Numbered from the stretch's first letter, positions 18,062 through 27,403 are shown. The stretch is DNA of 64,000 nt from Bacteroidales bacterium H5 (GCA_001701225.1 DAAQ01000004.1:1-64000), one strand, 5' to 3'. The notes: a model not told the origin generated them from the letters alone. Program-made: numbers and translations.

Positions 18062-18287
18062 ATTTTCATAACTTTTCTTTCAGAAGTTCTTTCAGGTCAA
18101 CCACCGCGATTGCTCACGAAAGAAGGCTTCTTGACAGTCAGATTGGCGGTTTATTTACTTTACAAAAGTATTAAAATAAAACCAAATAATCAAATTTGCA
18201 GGCCGTTGAATTGCAATTAAAACTGCCACACCCATCTATCACACCCGAAACCTCCCCACAACCGGATGCTGATGACAAAGAGCGCAT
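18062..18287. other. non-coding spacer between L2 and the HicAB terminator
   Basis: Apart from the L2 promoter at its edge, I see only AT-rich sequence with no convincing frame, hairpin or repeat. It separates the HicAB transcript from the L2 promoter. Confidence 0.5.
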
Positions 18288-18327
18288 AAAAACAGCCCAC
18301 CCCCGCCGGATAGCGAGGGTGGGCTGT
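18288..18327 (-). terminator. intrinsic terminator after hicB (first module)
   Basis: On the minus strand a stem of CAGCCCACCC and GGGTGGGCTG closes on a GC-rich loop and is followed by TTTTT. It lies 32 bp after the hicB stop. Confidence 0.85.
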
Positions 18328-18359
18328 AAGTGCAAGGTCAGTTATGATAAATTTGTCCC

Positions 18360-18767
18360 TCAGACAAGAGAGAGATTGGAGAGTTCCGAGGCAAAAGAAT
18401 GAAGTCCATTCTGAATTCTGGCAGTAGTCTTTGGCGAAGGATTGCGATAGCCAGTCGCATACTGCGACAGTTGCGCGGCAGACACTCCTGTGAGCTTAGA
18501 GAGCCCCTTAAAAGTTATGAGGCCGCCGAAATAAGAAAGAAAGGAGGGTACATCGTAGACGAATTTGAACTCAGTCTCGATGAACTTTTTTCCACGCTCC
18601 TCATATTTCTTTTTCATCTCGCGATATGTATTATTCCAATCGGCTATTGCCTCTTCGACAGTTGAGCCTTCACCCACTAGACCATAATTTATGGGCGCAT
18701 GTTCATCCACAAAGATAGAATAGGTTCCATCGTTTTCGCGGGCAATATAGGCTTTAGTCTGTAGCAT
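18360..18767 (-). CDS. hicB: HicB antitoxin, first module (135 aa)
   Basis: The N-terminal half matches the HicB partial RNase-H-like fold (YSIFVDEHAPINYGLVGEG, then TVEEAIADW). The C-terminal half is a helix-turn-helix (LSKLTGVSAAQLSQYATG) that would bind its own promoter. It lies downstream of hicA, the usual order for this family. It should neutralise HicA and repress transcription at the palindrome upstream of hicA. Confidence 0.85.
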   Translation of the reverse strand: MLQTKAYIARENDGTYSIFVDEHAPINYGLVGEGSTVEEAIADWNNTYREMKKKYEERGKKFIETEFKFVYDVPSFLSYFGGLITFKGLSKLTGVSAAQLSQYATGYRNPSPKTTARIQNGLHSFASELSNLSLV

Positions 18768-18894
18768 CTTGATAGAGAAATGGTTAATCTGTTAATTTGA
18801 GTTTTAAAAATATTTTTGGAATTGCTTATGATGTGTTCATATTGTTTTATTTATATTCATAATCAATCTGGAATGGAAAATTGTTCCCCGTGTC

Positions 18895-19086
18895 TCAGAG
18901 TTTCAGGCCGGACGATTTCAGGATGTTCCTCAATGTACCGGTGCTGACCTCTCCAGTGCCATGATGGCCAGTGGCGAAATACTCTCCAGTCTTGGGACTA
19001 TACCACTCAGGATGTCCGTTAATTGTGCCGCCAGTAAGACGACATCCCATCTTCTTGAGCTTACGGTGAAGTTCATTATATTTCAT
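18895..19086 (-). CDS. hicA: HicA mRNA-interferase toxin, first module (63 aa)
   Basis: Length and layout match HicA: a double-stranded-RNA-binding-like fold with the N-terminal helix KYNELHRKLKKMGC, a G-x-x-x-x-GHPEWY motif carrying the expected catalytic His, and the closing helix TLRNILKSSGL. HicA proteins cleave mRNA. Followed by hicB after a 127-bp gap. Confidence 0.85.
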   Translation of the reverse strand: MKYNELHRKLKKMGCRLTGGTINGHPEWYSPKTGEYFATGHHGTGEVSTGTLRNILKSSGLKL

Positions 19087-19108
19087 ATTTATTTATATTA
19101 AAACAACG

Positions 19109-19139
19109 CAAAGGTAATGCTATTTGTTGTAATAGCAAA
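19109..19139 (-). promoter_or_regulatory. hicAB promoter with operator palindrome, first module
   Basis: TTTG at 19139-19136 and TACCTTTG at 19116-19109 are 19 bp apart. The spacer is filled by the inverted repeat TGCTATT-n6-AATAGCA (19118-19137). An operator lodged between the two promoter boxes fits autorepression by the HicB helix-turn-helix. Confidence 0.7.
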
Positions 19140-19575
19140 ATAATTTAACAAGAAAATTAACAAAACCTGTTGTTTTTCTTGATTTGCAGAACAGGACATA
19201 CTTTAAATGCGGTTTTCATATTGATTTCGTGCGGTTACCGACCATTTTTAGCGAAAACAGGCGGTAACCGGGGTGGAAATGGCCTGAAAAAGTGTTAAAA
19301 ACAGCGTTTTTGGGGCCAAAATTTTGGTGTCTCGGAAGCTAACTCGCTGACGGACGCGGAATCATGCGGAAAAAATCCGCAAATCATTTTTTGATGTCTC
19401 AATCCTGTCCGGCGCCGCTCAGAATCGCAACGGAAATTACCGCTCCCCAAACAGGTGAAATGTGAGGGCGCGGAGCATCTGTTACGGGTAATCCGGGTGT
19501 CCGGGCACAATGACGCCCGGCACCTGAAGAGGCACCGGGCGCACAGACTCACGAATGGAGCAGCGGGTAATGATG
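19140..19575. other. non-coding interval between terminase and hicA
   Basis: About 435 bp without a credible gene. It holds a GCGGTTACCG / GCGGTAACCG inverted repeat near 19225-19280 and a GC-rich hairpin at 19515-19540 (GCCCGG...CCGGGC, partly G-U paired on the minus strand), about 35 bp beyond the terminase stop. The hairpin lacks a T tract, so termination or RNA processing is possible but unproven. A short frame at 19295-19552 looks like an artefact. Confidence 0.5.
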
Positions 19576-21309
19576 TCAGATTTTCCTGAGGTCTACGCCG
19601 AGGCGCTCAGCGGCCCAGAGGTCGGCCATGGCTCCGGCATTGCTCGAGACACCCTGCGCAGGCCGCGCTGCGAGAATCCACTGCCGGCGCATCATCAGAT
19701 ATTTGAAGGCGTCAGACAGGTTGGTCGACAGGCGCGGAAGCTTCTCGAGGGGGAGCTTCTCTGTGCTCTTGTCCTTGCCCACGACCTTTGAGCCCTTGCG
19801 ATATCGTATCTTCTGACGCGCACCCTCGATGCTGCTGACGAGCTCGGGACACCCGAGGGCGTCGACAAGGAGGGTAGGCAGTCCCTTGTTGGTACCGCCC
19901 ATCAGCTCGACCATAAACCCGAACTCGGCATCCTGATTGATGTTGGCCTGCTTGCGCGACATCAGCACGACAGTCCACCCGGTGCGGTTGCCGTCGGCAT
20001 CACGCTCGACAGCCTCCTTGAACTTGCGGGCACGGTCTTCGCCCTGACGCTCGTAGGCGTTGCCGGAGCGGTCGTAAAAGAGGAATAGTTTCTTGCATCT
20101 GTGCGGACTGAAGAAGGTGATGAACCTGTCGGCAAGCTGGCGCAGGGACTCGGGAGCGATGACATACAGATTCTTGTGCACGCGGTAGTACCGGCCATCC
20201 TCCTGTCCTATCACCAGCGAGTTCATGTTGCCGAAGTCCATGCCGCCATCGAGGGGACGGTCGGGATCGAGCAGCAACTGCTCGCCACTGTGGAAGGGGG
20301 CCTCGCCCGACCGGGTACCGTCGGTGTACTTGTGGCGGTCGCTGAACAGCATGTAGAAGCGTGCCGACCTCTTCACACCCGGGCGCATGCCGACGACCGA
20401 CTTGAGGAACTCGTGCAGCTCGAGGGCGCCCGAGAAGAGGCGCCGCGCATAGTCGATGGTGAGGATGTCGATATTGGCGAAGCTCGACAGGTTCATGAAA
20501 TACGTCTGTCCCCGCCGCAGCTTGTTAAGGGCATTGTCATAATATGCCACCTTGCGCTCGAGACGTCCTATCCTGACGGTATCGGGCCGGTCTGAAGCAT
20601 TGGCCCGCACCAGCTTGACGAGATAGGAATTTCGGGCCGAGGCCGCCTGGACTATGCGTATGATGCGCTCCGGATCCATCTCGGAGGCGTATCTGAAGAA
20701 CCAGTCATACTCCCCCTCGGTCACGTCGGGCATGTCGGTGGTGATGGTGACACCTCCATACAGGTACGAGTGACCGTAGGTGATTGCATCCCCGCGGAGG
20801 ATAGGGAGCACCCGGGCCGCCCTGGCATCGGAGGCATACTTGGCCTCGTCAAAGAAAAGATGGGCCACACTCTTGCCCGCCAGCAGGGAGGGGGCATCGA
20901 GGGAGCCCAGGAAGAGCACAGAGCCGTTCCAGAACGAATAGACGTTCCTGTAATCGTCCACGATGACCGAACAGGCGGCATGCCATGACTCGGGGGGACG
21001 TTTCCCCTTGATATAGTGTACCCCCTCGATGAGACCTGCCAGACGCCATCCGTTCTGGACAGCAGGCATGATGTTATTGACAAGGTTGGTATATGTGTCA
21101 GCCACTATGGCGAGGGGGGCCCCGGGCATCGCCTGGACGCATCTGAGGGTGCGTCGCGCTATGATGACGGTGCTCTTGGCGGTTCCTCGTCCGGCTATGG
21201 CTATCAGATTGGTGGTATCGACCCAGTCGGTGAGGATCTGCACCTCGGAGCCGTAGCGGACATCTACGTCATCATTCTGTCTCGTCAGTAAATTCCTTGA
21301 CATCCTCAA
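19576..21309 (-). CDS. terminase large subunit (577 aa)
   Basis: Packages phage DNA into proheads with an ATPase motor and headful nuclease. A variant Walker A lies at residues 40-47 (AGRGTAKST, with Ala where Gly is usual), Walker B at 151-156 (LFFDEA), and the RNase-H-like nuclease opens with DGGMDFG at 354-360. Length is normal. The start overlaps the upstream gene by 38 bp; a Met two codons in is an alternative. Unusually it comes last in the head block, after capsid and portal. Confidence 0.88.
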   Translation of the reverse strand: MRMSRNLLTRQNDDVDVRYGSEVQILTDWVDTTNLIAIAGRGTAKSTVIIARRTLRCVQAMPGAPLAIVADTYTNLVNNIMPAVQNGWRLAGLIEGVHYIKGKRPPESWHAACSVIVDDYRNVYSFWNGSVLFLGSLDAPSLLAGKSVAHLFFDEAKYASDARAARVLPILRGDAITYGHSYLYGGVTITTDMPDVTEGEYDWFFRYASEMDPERIIRIVQAASARNSYLVKLVRANASDRPDTVRIGRLERKVAYYDNALNKLRRGQTYFMNLSSFANIDILTIDYARRLFSGALELHEFLKSVVGMRPGVKRSARFYMLFSDRHKYTDGTRSGEAPFHSGEQLLLDPDRPLDGGMDFGNMNSLVIGQEDGRYYRVHKNLYVIAPESLRQLADRFITFFSPHRCKKLFLFYDRSGNAYERQGEDRARKFKEAVERDADGNRTGWTVVLMSRKQANINQDAEFGFMVELMGGTNKGLPTLLVDALGCPELVSSIEGARQKIRYRKGSKVVGKDKSTEKLPLEKLPRLSTNLSDAFKYLMMRRQWILAARPAQGVSSNAGAMADLWAAERLGVDLRKI

Positions 21310-21949
21310 TCATCCGTTTTAACAAGTCCTTCTTCTTTATTCCGGCATCCTCCTTGACACGCGACCGTGTGAGCTCGGGGACATCGGGTATCGAGTCGAT
21401 AAACGCATCGAGCTCGCGGCGGTCTGCCGCCGGAGCGCCCAACGATTCGGCATCGGCCGAGTAGATGATGGCCGTCTTTGGCTCGAGGAGCTCACGCGGT
21501 ATCTCGGGAGCAGCCTCGTCAAAGCAGCCGCGGAGGCTGGCCACGTCGTTCATCAGCGCACGGCCTTCCTTGAACTTACCCGAAGCGAAGGCAAGATCGG
21601 CCATCTTCTCGAGCTTCTCGGCATACAGGTTAGACCATGCCCGGGAACTGACTGAGCTCTCGGCATAGAAGAAATTGATGGCGTCATCATATATGCGGCG
21701 CGACATCCAGTCGGAGAGGCCGTAGTAATCCTTGAGCAGCCTTATTATCCCGGCCTTGGTCACGATTTTGCGGCCACCGGGCTGAAGGATCCTGGCCCGC
21801 AGTCCGCGCACCATATCCATGAGGCCATAATATTCGCGCTCCTCGGGAGTAAGCGAGTCAATGTCGCCCGACTTGCGTATGCGGTTGAGCTGCGCCAGGT
21901 CGATGTTGTCGAAATCTATGCGCGAAGGTTTAGCAGGCAAATTCGTCAT
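21272..21949 (-). CDS. phage protein upstream of terminase, possible small-terminase partner (225 aa)
   Basis: Soluble, mostly helical, with a central segment (IIRLLKDYYGLSDWMSRRIYDDAINFF) that looks like a DNA-binding or oligomerisation helix pair, and a basic C-terminus (KKKDLLKRMIEDVKE). It overlaps the terminase start by 38 bp and the upstream gene by 20 bp. Position and helical content suggest a DNA-recognition subunit of the terminase complex. The preceding 121-residue protein competes for that role. Confidence 0.5.
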   Translation of the reverse strand: MTNLPAKPSRIDFDNIDLAQLNRIRKSGDIDSLTPEEREYYGLMDMVRGLRARILQPGGRKIVTKAGIIRLLKDYYGLSDWMSRRIYDDAINFFYAESSVSSRAWSNLYAEKLEKMADLAFASGKFKEGRALMNDVASLRGCFDEAAPEIPRELLEPKTAIIYSADAESLGAPAADRRELDAFIDSIPDVPELTRSRVKEDAGIKKKDLLKRMIEDVKEFTDETE

Positions 21950-22295
21950 CGTCCATGTTGATTAACAGTTCGTCAAACCTGATGGCGCCCTGTATCTCGC
22001 CGAGAGCCTTCAGGGCGTCGATGTTACCCTCCCTGGCCACGTCACCGAGCTTTGTCATGGCGTTGACGCGGCCTTCTGTCCGTCCGCGTTCGATAAGGTT
22101 GAACACAGGCGTGCCCGGAACGGCAGCCATACGGCAGAATATCGCGGCGACACGCTCATCGAGGCGTAACGCCACAGCAATATCGCGTGCCGACAGGCCG
22201 TTGGCGGCATGCCCGATGATTTCGGGCACACTGTCGAACGGAATCAGATCGGTTATCTCCAGCCCTTCGGGCCAGTCATAAAGGTTATCAGCCAT
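21930..22295 (-). CDS. putative terminase small subunit (121 aa)
   Basis: Residues 25-60 contain a helix-turn-helix-like run (EIIGHAANGLSARDIAVALRL), as in small terminases that recognise the packaging site. A helical middle with RTEGRVNAMTKLGDVAREGN follows, typical of the family, and then an acidic tail. It sits two genes upstream of the large subunit in the same coupled string. Assignment rests on this motif and on context. Confidence 0.6.
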   Translation of the reverse strand: MADNLYDWPEGLEITDLIPFDSVPEIIGHAANGLSARDIAVALRLDERVAAIFCRMAAVPGTPVFNLIERGRTEGRVNAMTKLGDVAREGNIDALKALGEIQGAIRFDELLINMDDDEFAC

Positions 22296-22304
22296 GGCAT
22301 GATG

Positions 22305-22421
22305 CTAAAGTATGTCGAGCCTTTTCCTGACAGCCGCAGACTCCATCTCAAGGCGCCTGAGCTGGTGTCCGGCCTCAGAGCGGTCGCAGGGATGACAGCC
22401 GGGACGGTTCATGAAGGCCAT
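22305..22421 (-). CDS. 38-residue mini-protein with a CxxC-type pair
   Basis: The frame begins at a TAATG overlap with the stop of the 278-residue gene and ends 9 bp before the next start. It encodes MAFMNRPGCHPCDRSEAGHQ and then a helix ending KRLDIL. CHPC plus nearby His could bind one metal. The perfect coupling at its start is the main argument that it is translated. Unknown role. Confidence 0.4.
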   Translation of the reverse strand: MAFMNRPGCHPCDRSEAGHQLRRLEMESAAVRKRLDIL

Positions 22422-23257
22422 TATCCTCTCTCGGCGCCCTGCGAGTCTGGCGAGCTCGTCTGTGACTTTTTTTTTCGACGCTCGATCTCTGCCTCTATAC
22501 CGGTACGGGCGTCAGTCCAGCGTGCGAGAGCGGCAGCCGGAGCATCGGTCGGTTTGCCCGACTCCTCGGCTTCCTTGAGCCTTGTGCGCTGCTTGGACTG
22601 GTTGGCACGGGCGCTGTCAAGTTTCCTGACCAGCTCGAGGTCTGAGAGGACGGTGAGATCCTCGCAGGCCTGCCCTGCCGTGTCGCGCAGCTTGGGATGG
22701 TTGCCAAGTATGAGGCCTGTGTCTCGGTAGTGGTCGAGCTCGGCCCAGATGGCACGGTTGTTGAGATAGGCTGTCACGGTCTTCTCGGCCTCGGCCATAG
22801 ACTCGGCAGTAGCTTCGTCTGGCATCTCCTGAAGACGCTCGAACGATTCACGGTAGGCATCATAGGCTGTGAACATATCGGCCACAAGTACCTTGAGAAT
22901 ATCCGGGCAATCGGGATACTTGAGGAAGGGATAACGGTCACGGAACCTGACCATGCGCATCACCGACTCGGGAGCCGGGACATTACACGACTCTTTCTGC
23001 GGCTGCGGCACTGTCTCGGTCACCACGGGCTGTCTTCTGGCCAGACGTGGAAGGCGCCTGAACTCCGCGTCAGAGAGTCCGGCGAGCTTACGCAGTTCCT
23101 CGACCAGCAGTGTGCGGGTGAACTCGGTGTCATCGACGGCAAACCTGCGCTTGAGCATACGGTTCTGGCCGTGGAGTCCATAGAGTCTCACCCCTTCCGC
23201 AAAGTTGCGGGGGCCCGTGAGGTAGGATATGATTTCCTTGCGATCTTCTGTTGTCAT
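22421..23257 (-). CDS. helical phage protein of the head block (278 aa)
   Basis: Predominantly helical with high Glu, Arg and Ala, no membrane segment, and a strongly basic run (ERRKKKS) near the C-terminus. It follows a terminator and possibly its own promoter (TAATTTTG at 23285-23278). No family recognised. Neighbours are packaging genes, so a packaging or head accessory role is plausible but not shown. Confidence 0.5.
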   Translation of the reverse strand: MTTEDRKEIISYLTGPRNFAEGVRLYGLHGQNRMLKRRFAVDDTEFTRTLLVEELRKLAGLSDAEFRRLPRLARRQPVVTETVPQPQKESCNVPAPESVMRMVRFRDRYPFLKYPDCPDILKVLVADMFTAYDAYRESFERLQEMPDEATAESMAEAEKTVTAYLNNRAIWAELDHYRDTGLILGNHPKLRDTAGQACEDLTVLSDLELVRKLDSARANQSKQRTRLKEAEESGKPTDAPAAALARWTDARTGIEAEIERRKKKSQTSSPDSQGAERG

Positions 23258-23314
23258 GGCTTATATGGTTTACATCACAAAATTAACGACCGATAATTAC
23301 CGGGGGAAGGACAC

Positions 23315-23350
23315 AAAAACGCCCGGATGCGGACATTCGCATTCCGGGCG
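23315..23350 (-). terminator. intrinsic terminator between capsid and packaging genes
   Basis: The minus strand carries CGCCCGGAATGCG, a short loop and CGCATCCGGGCG followed by TTTTT. It lies about 30 bp after the stop of the 269-residue structural gene. Confidence 0.85.
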
Positions 23351-23381
23351 CAATCTCAGAAACAATATTCCCGCAGACACG

Positions 23382-24191
23382 TCAGGTGTTATCGTATCGG
23401 CTCTGCTCGATCCAGACGAACGAGTCATCGGCCACCTGGAAGGCCTTGAGGGTAAGTTGCGAGCCCTCGGAAGCAGTGAATGCCCTGCCGCCCTTCAGGA
23501 GAATCGCGGCGGGGACATGCGACACGGTGGGGGCGGTTCCGGCAGTGCCGAGAAGAGTGATCACGTCGCCGTGCGAGCCACCCTCGATCTTGGATATTAC
23601 GGCCTCGCCTGAAGATAGCTGATACTGGCCCTCTGCGATGAAGTCGACAGTGGTGGCAGCGGCCTCGACGGTCGAGACAGGCTCCTCGAGAGGAATTGTC
23701 CCGGCATAGATGCCAATGTCATCACCCTTGGAGATCTGGGCAAAGGTAATCTCATTGGCGCTGCTGTCTTTGTTGCCTGTATAGCTTGTGGTCATGCGAC
23801 AGGGGTTGCACAGGTCGCCGATGATATCCGAAGGCTTGCCGGAACAATAGCGAACGATGATGATACATGTGCGGTTGAGCCAGTTGGCCTTGAACTCGCG
23901 GATGGCGAGCTCGTTGCCGGGATGACTGAATACGACCTGGGGTGTGGCGCCGACCTGGTCGGGGTCACCCTCGGCGGCTGCTGTCACCTGTATTGTGCCG
24001 GGGGTCATGTAGACGCCGATACCATAGGCGCCTTTCTTGAGTATGATGTCTTCCTCGATGAGCACTCCGCGTGCATTGCGCTTGGGCATAAAATCAATGT
24101 CGCGTGTGTCAATGACGACGAGATGGTCACGGTTGCGGAGACCGATACCGGGATTGCCCTCAGGCCGGGATACAGACTGTTTGATATACAT
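23382..24191 (-). CDS. phage structural protein with capsid-type beta domain (269 aa)
   Basis: The ATG at 24191 (MYIKQSV) is chosen; the upstream extension overlaps a hairpin. The N-terminal two thirds are beta-rich. The last 70 or so residues follow the same pattern as two repeats at the C-terminus of the capsid protein: a GxVIxL strand, a spacer, an F-x-L strand, and an aromatic/acidic ending (FVWIEQSR here, FIEIER and FYEVER in the capsid). This suggests a capsid decoration or head-vertex protein made from the same module. Found directly downstream of the capsid gene. Confidence 0.55.
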   Translation of the reverse strand: MYIKQSVSRPEGNPGIGLRNRDHLVVIDTRDIDFMPKRNARGVLIEEDIILKKGAYGIGVYMTPGTIQVTAAAEGDPDQVGATPQVVFSHPGNELAIREFKANWLNRTCIIIVRYCSGKPSDIIGDLCNPCRMTTSYTGNKDSSANEITFAQISKGDDIGIYAGTIPLEEPVSTVEAAATTVDFIAEGQYQLSSGEAVISKIEGGSHGDVITLLGTAGTAPTVSHVPAAILLKGGRAFTASEGSQLTLKAFQVADDSFVWIEQSRYDNT

Positions 24192-24227
24192 TTGGGGTAG
24201 ATGTTTGGTGATTAGTTTCGGATGAAT

Positions 24228-24260
24228 GGTGCCCGGAAAACCCGGAGGCATCCGGGCACC
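24228..24260 (-). other. hairpin between capsid gene and next gene
   Basis: A perfect 10-bp inverted repeat (GGTGCCCGGA / TCCGGGCACC) lies just after the capsid stop. With no T tract it is more likely an RNA-stabilising or processing hairpin that sets the capsid mRNA level than a strong terminator. Confidence 0.5.
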
Positions 24261-24269
24261 TTGCAGGGA

Positions 24270-26483
24270 TTAGGCCTTGGGAGCCACCACGCGCTCTACC
24301 TCGTAGAACTTGCCGTCGGCAGCCTTGACCAGCGAGATGGATGAGCCTGTAGAGAGGGTCATGCCGGCGGTCAGGACAAAATTGCCTCCGTTGGCGATGG
24401 TCGATGCGTTGGCGTCGCCGTTGCCATGGATGGTGTAGACAACACCCTCGCTGGCGTCGGTAAAGCCGGTGATTGCGGTTGCCTTGGTGTTCTCGGCTGT
24501 CGAGAATACCTCCGCATCGGCCAAGCTGGGGGTGACGGCATCGGCGGGGAACATGAAAGCGGAGGCTGCTGCCGTAAGACGCTCGATCTCGATAAACTTG
24601 CCGTCGGCACGCTTCATGAGGCGGATGACCTCGCCCCTCGAGGGCTTCCAGTCGGCTGTGAGCAGCGAGAACTTGTCGGCCTGCTTGATTGACACCCCGT
24701 TGTCTCCGTCTGCCGCACACTTGAGCGAGATAACCTTGCCGGCCTGGGCACCCTCGATGTCGGTGATGGCATAGGGCTTGGTGTTGACACCGGTGAGGAC
24801 AGAGCTGTGAAGCACGACCGAGGGATTGGCGTCGGGCTGTCCCTCGATGAAGAAATCATCGGGCCGGTCGTAGTCGTTGCACCAGATCATCTGACGGCTG
24901 CCGTCCATCTGGACCTTGTCGGTGTACTTGTAGCCCACGGCCTCGGCCCAGACTGATTCCTTCCAGTTTGACCAGACCTTGATGCTCCAGTCCTGCTGCT
25001 CGATCTTGAACCTGAGCATCTCGCCTGACTTGTGCTCGTAGGTCTTGATGTTGCCGATGACAGTCCAGACAAGGCGGTGGTGGTTGTCGGCATTGGGGAC
25101 GGGTATCAGCTTGACGCTGGGGAACTCCTTGACATACATGATGTCGGGCTTGTAGTCCTGATTGACACCATATCGGGCCTCGTTGTACTTGTGGTAGAGA
25201 TGTACCAGCGGCGAGGGGATATAGCAGGCGATGGTGCCGGTGTCGCGCAGGTGGGCCGGAATCATCGAGGTACCGAGGTAGAGCACCTCGCCGATATTTG
25301 CGCCGGTGATGCGGGGAAGCTCGAAGGGCTTGATCTGGTAGACGGTCTTGCCGGTGGTACCTCCGTCAGGAGTATAGTCGATGTGGCCGTCGACCTTCTT
25401 GCGGATAAACTCATAGAATCCGTCGGCAGCCTCCATGGCACGTCCGGGTACATTGGGGTTGGGATTGCGGCGCACGCCGTTGACGCGGCGCAGCTCGCGC
25501 TCGTTGTGGAGCTTCTTGGCGGTCTCGACAAGCAGGTATTCGATGAGCGACATCTTGATGGGATCGGAGCCCTCCTTGTTGAGATGTCCGATCCATGACT
25601 TCTCGAGCTGCGCAAGATCCTGGAACTTGTGCGCGAACATGACCGAGAACATGCGCAGTGTCTCGGTGCCGAACTCGTACGAGCCCTTGGTGACGTTATC
25701 GAAATTGCTTCCGATGGTGTTGTCAGCCTGCGAGAACTCACCGAGCCAGATGTTGGTGAGCGTGGCAAGATCCTGATAGCCCGACTCGAGGGGCCAGATC
25801 TTCTCGAGCGACGGAAGCACCACGAGGAAAGACTGGAGGCGATCGCGCCAGGGGGTGCGGTAGAATGCGCCAAGGTCGGCCTTGAGGGTCTCGTAGTCGA
25901 TGCTCGATGCCTCGGTCACCATCATGGAGAGGCCCTGGTGTGCGGCGATGGCGGCACGGGCACGCTGGTTGTAGGGACGGTCGAGTGCGAACATCACACC
26001 CTCGAAGCCTCCGAGCTGCTTCTCGTTCGTCAGGTCGAAGGCCTGCCCGGTAACCGATGTTCCCGAAGCGGAGGAGGGTGCCTTGCCGGAATCCACCTCG
26101 GGCATAGCCGAGAGGATTTTTACTTTCTCCTGAAGATCCGAGGCCATGGCCTGATACTTGAGGACGTCTGCCGCCTTGGCCGAGGAGTCTGCCTTGAGAC
26201 GCTCTACCTCGGCAGTCACGGCTGTGAGCTGAGAGGTGGTCTGACCGAGCATGGCCGAAAGAACGGCCACACGGCGGGAACCGTCTTCGGCCGAAGCCTC
26301 TCCGGCCTCCGGCTCAGGCTCGTTAAGCGATTTCTCAAAATCCTCGATGAATTTCTGATGGAAGCCCACAGCGGCGAGTTTCTGTTTCTCTTCGGCGGTG
26401 ATGACCTGGCGCTCGTCTACCTTGGAGAAGGCCTTGATGCCGAGAACCGCCAGCACGGCGGGGATGAAATTGCGAAAATCCAT
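24270..26483 (-). CDS. major capsid protein with N-terminal scaffold-like region and C-terminal beta repeats (737 aa)
   Basis: I start at ATG 26483 (MDFRNF). Residues about 20-150 are charged coiled coil (scaffold or delta domain), the centre (about 190-560) is the presumed capsid fold, and the C-terminal 170 residues hold two copies of a beta module ending GKFIEIER and GKFYEVER. It lies downstream of a ClpP/S49-like protease that would process it. The length is well above a plain HK97-type capsid, explained by the added regions. Assignment is by context and architecture. Confidence 0.7.
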   Translation of the reverse strand: MDFRNFIPAVLAVLGIKAFSKVDERQVITAEEKQKLAAVGFHQKFIEDFEKSLNEPEPEAGEASAEDGSRRVAVLSAMLGQTTSQLTAVTAEVERLKADSSAKAADVLKYQAMASDLQEKVKILSAMPEVDSGKAPSSASGTSVTGQAFDLTNEKQLGGFEGVMFALDRPYNQRARAAIAAHQGLSMMVTEASSIDYETLKADLGAFYRTPWRDRLQSFLVVLPSLEKIWPLESGYQDLATLTNIWLGEFSQADNTIGSNFDNVTKGSYEFGTETLRMFSVMFAHKFQDLAQLEKSWIGHLNKEGSDPIKMSLIEYLLVETAKKLHNERELRRVNGVRRNPNPNVPGRAMEAADGFYEFIRKKVDGHIDYTPDGGTTGKTVYQIKPFELPRITGANIGEVLYLGTSMIPAHLRDTGTIACYIPSPLVHLYHKYNEARYGVNQDYKPDIMYVKEFPSVKLIPVPNADNHHRLVWTVIGNIKTYEHKSGEMLRFKIEQQDWSIKVWSNWKESVWAEAVGYKYTDKVQMDGSRQMIWCNDYDRPDDFFIEGQPDANPSVVLHSSVLTGVNTKPYAITDIEGAQAGKVISLKCAADGDNGVSIKQADKFSLLTADWKPSRGEVIRLMKRADGKFIEIERLTAAASAFMFPADAVTPSLADAEVFSTAENTKATAITGFTDASEGVVYTIHGNGDANASTIANGGNFVLTAGMTLSTGSSISLVKAADGKFYEVERVVAPKA

Positions 26484-26511
26484 ATTTATATGTGATATTG
26501 GTTGGAGTGTG

Positions 26512-27375
26512 TTATCTGTAAAGCTGAGATGTCTCGGTGGCGACCGCCCTGCCGAGCACCCACACGACCGCGTCATGGACAGACCCCATCTGGTCGATAT
26601 ACCCTGCGGCTACCGCCTCGGGGGCCGAGTAGACACGACCGCGGAAGAGCTCGAGCTTCGGGTCATATTCGATGCCAAGGTTGCGGACCACCGTCTCGGC
26701 AAACACACGGTGTGCCGTCTCGAGCCTGGCCTTGGTCAGGGTGTCGTCCCCTGCCTCCAGTGCCCGGCTCTCCTGGTTCTTGAGGTCTGAGGTGTCCGGG
26801 TATATGTCACGCACCTCGATGCCGAGCTTGACAAGAAGCTCCTTGATAGACATATACTCGCACATGGCACCCACGCTGCCCACGCTACAGAACTGCGACA
26901 GGGCGAAGGTGCGGTCGGCACAGGTACCGAGCCAGAAATGCGCCGAATGCATGTCTCCGGCCACGATAGTGGCTACAGGCTTGGTGCATGAGATGATGGC
27001 GTCCGCGGCGACATCCAGACGTGTGATATGGCCGCCGGGACCGTCAATCACCATGACGATTCCGGCGATGTTCGGATTTGCCTCGGCGGCAAGTATGGTG
27101 CGGATGAGCCAGTCTGTCTCCCAGGCATAGAGCATTCCGGTGAGATAGACCATGGCTATCGAGTTGACAGGGAGGTGCGCATCGTCGAGCTCGTGCCAAT
27201 CGGCTAAATAAGGCGCCGAGAGGGCCTTTGCCACGGGCTGCTTTGAGGCCAGCAACGCCTCTGCGGCGTCGAGATTGCCCGACATGATGCACGGGGCCAG
27301 CAGCGTCAGGACACTCTCGAGTCCCTGACGCCGCACAGCCCAGTCGTTTGTAAAGAATTGCTGTAGCTTTTCCAC
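26512..27375 (-). CDS. S49/ClpP-like prohead protease (287 aa)
   Basis: SppA/S49 landmarks are present: oxyanion loop DGPGG at 111-115, nucleophile region GDMHSAHFWLG (Ser144), and SVGSVGAM at 164-171. A later region with ALEAGDDTLTKARLETAH and SAPEAVAAGYID fits S49 C-terminal lid and substrate elements. Such enzymes mature the capsid and scaffold. It directly precedes the capsid gene. The start is GTG at 27375; no ATG is close by. The 11-bp inverted repeat just upstream may control expression. Confidence 0.8.
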   Translation of the reverse strand: MEKLQQFFTNDWAVRRQGLESVLTLLAPCIMSGNLDAAEALLASKQPVAKALSAPYLADWHELDDAHLPVNSIAMVYLTGMLYAWETDWLIRTILAAEANPNIAGIVMVIDGPGGHITRLDVAADAIISCTKPVATIVAGDMHSAHFWLGTCADRTFALSQFCSVGSVGAMCEYMSIKELLVKLGIEVRDIYPDTSDLKNQESRALEAGDDTLTKARLETAHRVFAETVVRNLGIEYDPKLELFRGRVYSAPEAVAAGYIDQMGSVHDAVVWVLGRAVATETSQLYR

Positions 27376-27403
27376 GTGATTAATTTTTATGCAAATTAAC
27401 CAC
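27376..27403 (-). promoter_or_regulatory. inverted repeat abutting the protease start
   Basis: GTGATTAATTT, 6 bp, then AAATTAACCAC: arms match at 10 of 11 positions and end at the GTG codon. It could be an operator or an mRNA hairpin hiding the start. No clear -7 box overlaps it. Confidence 0.4.
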
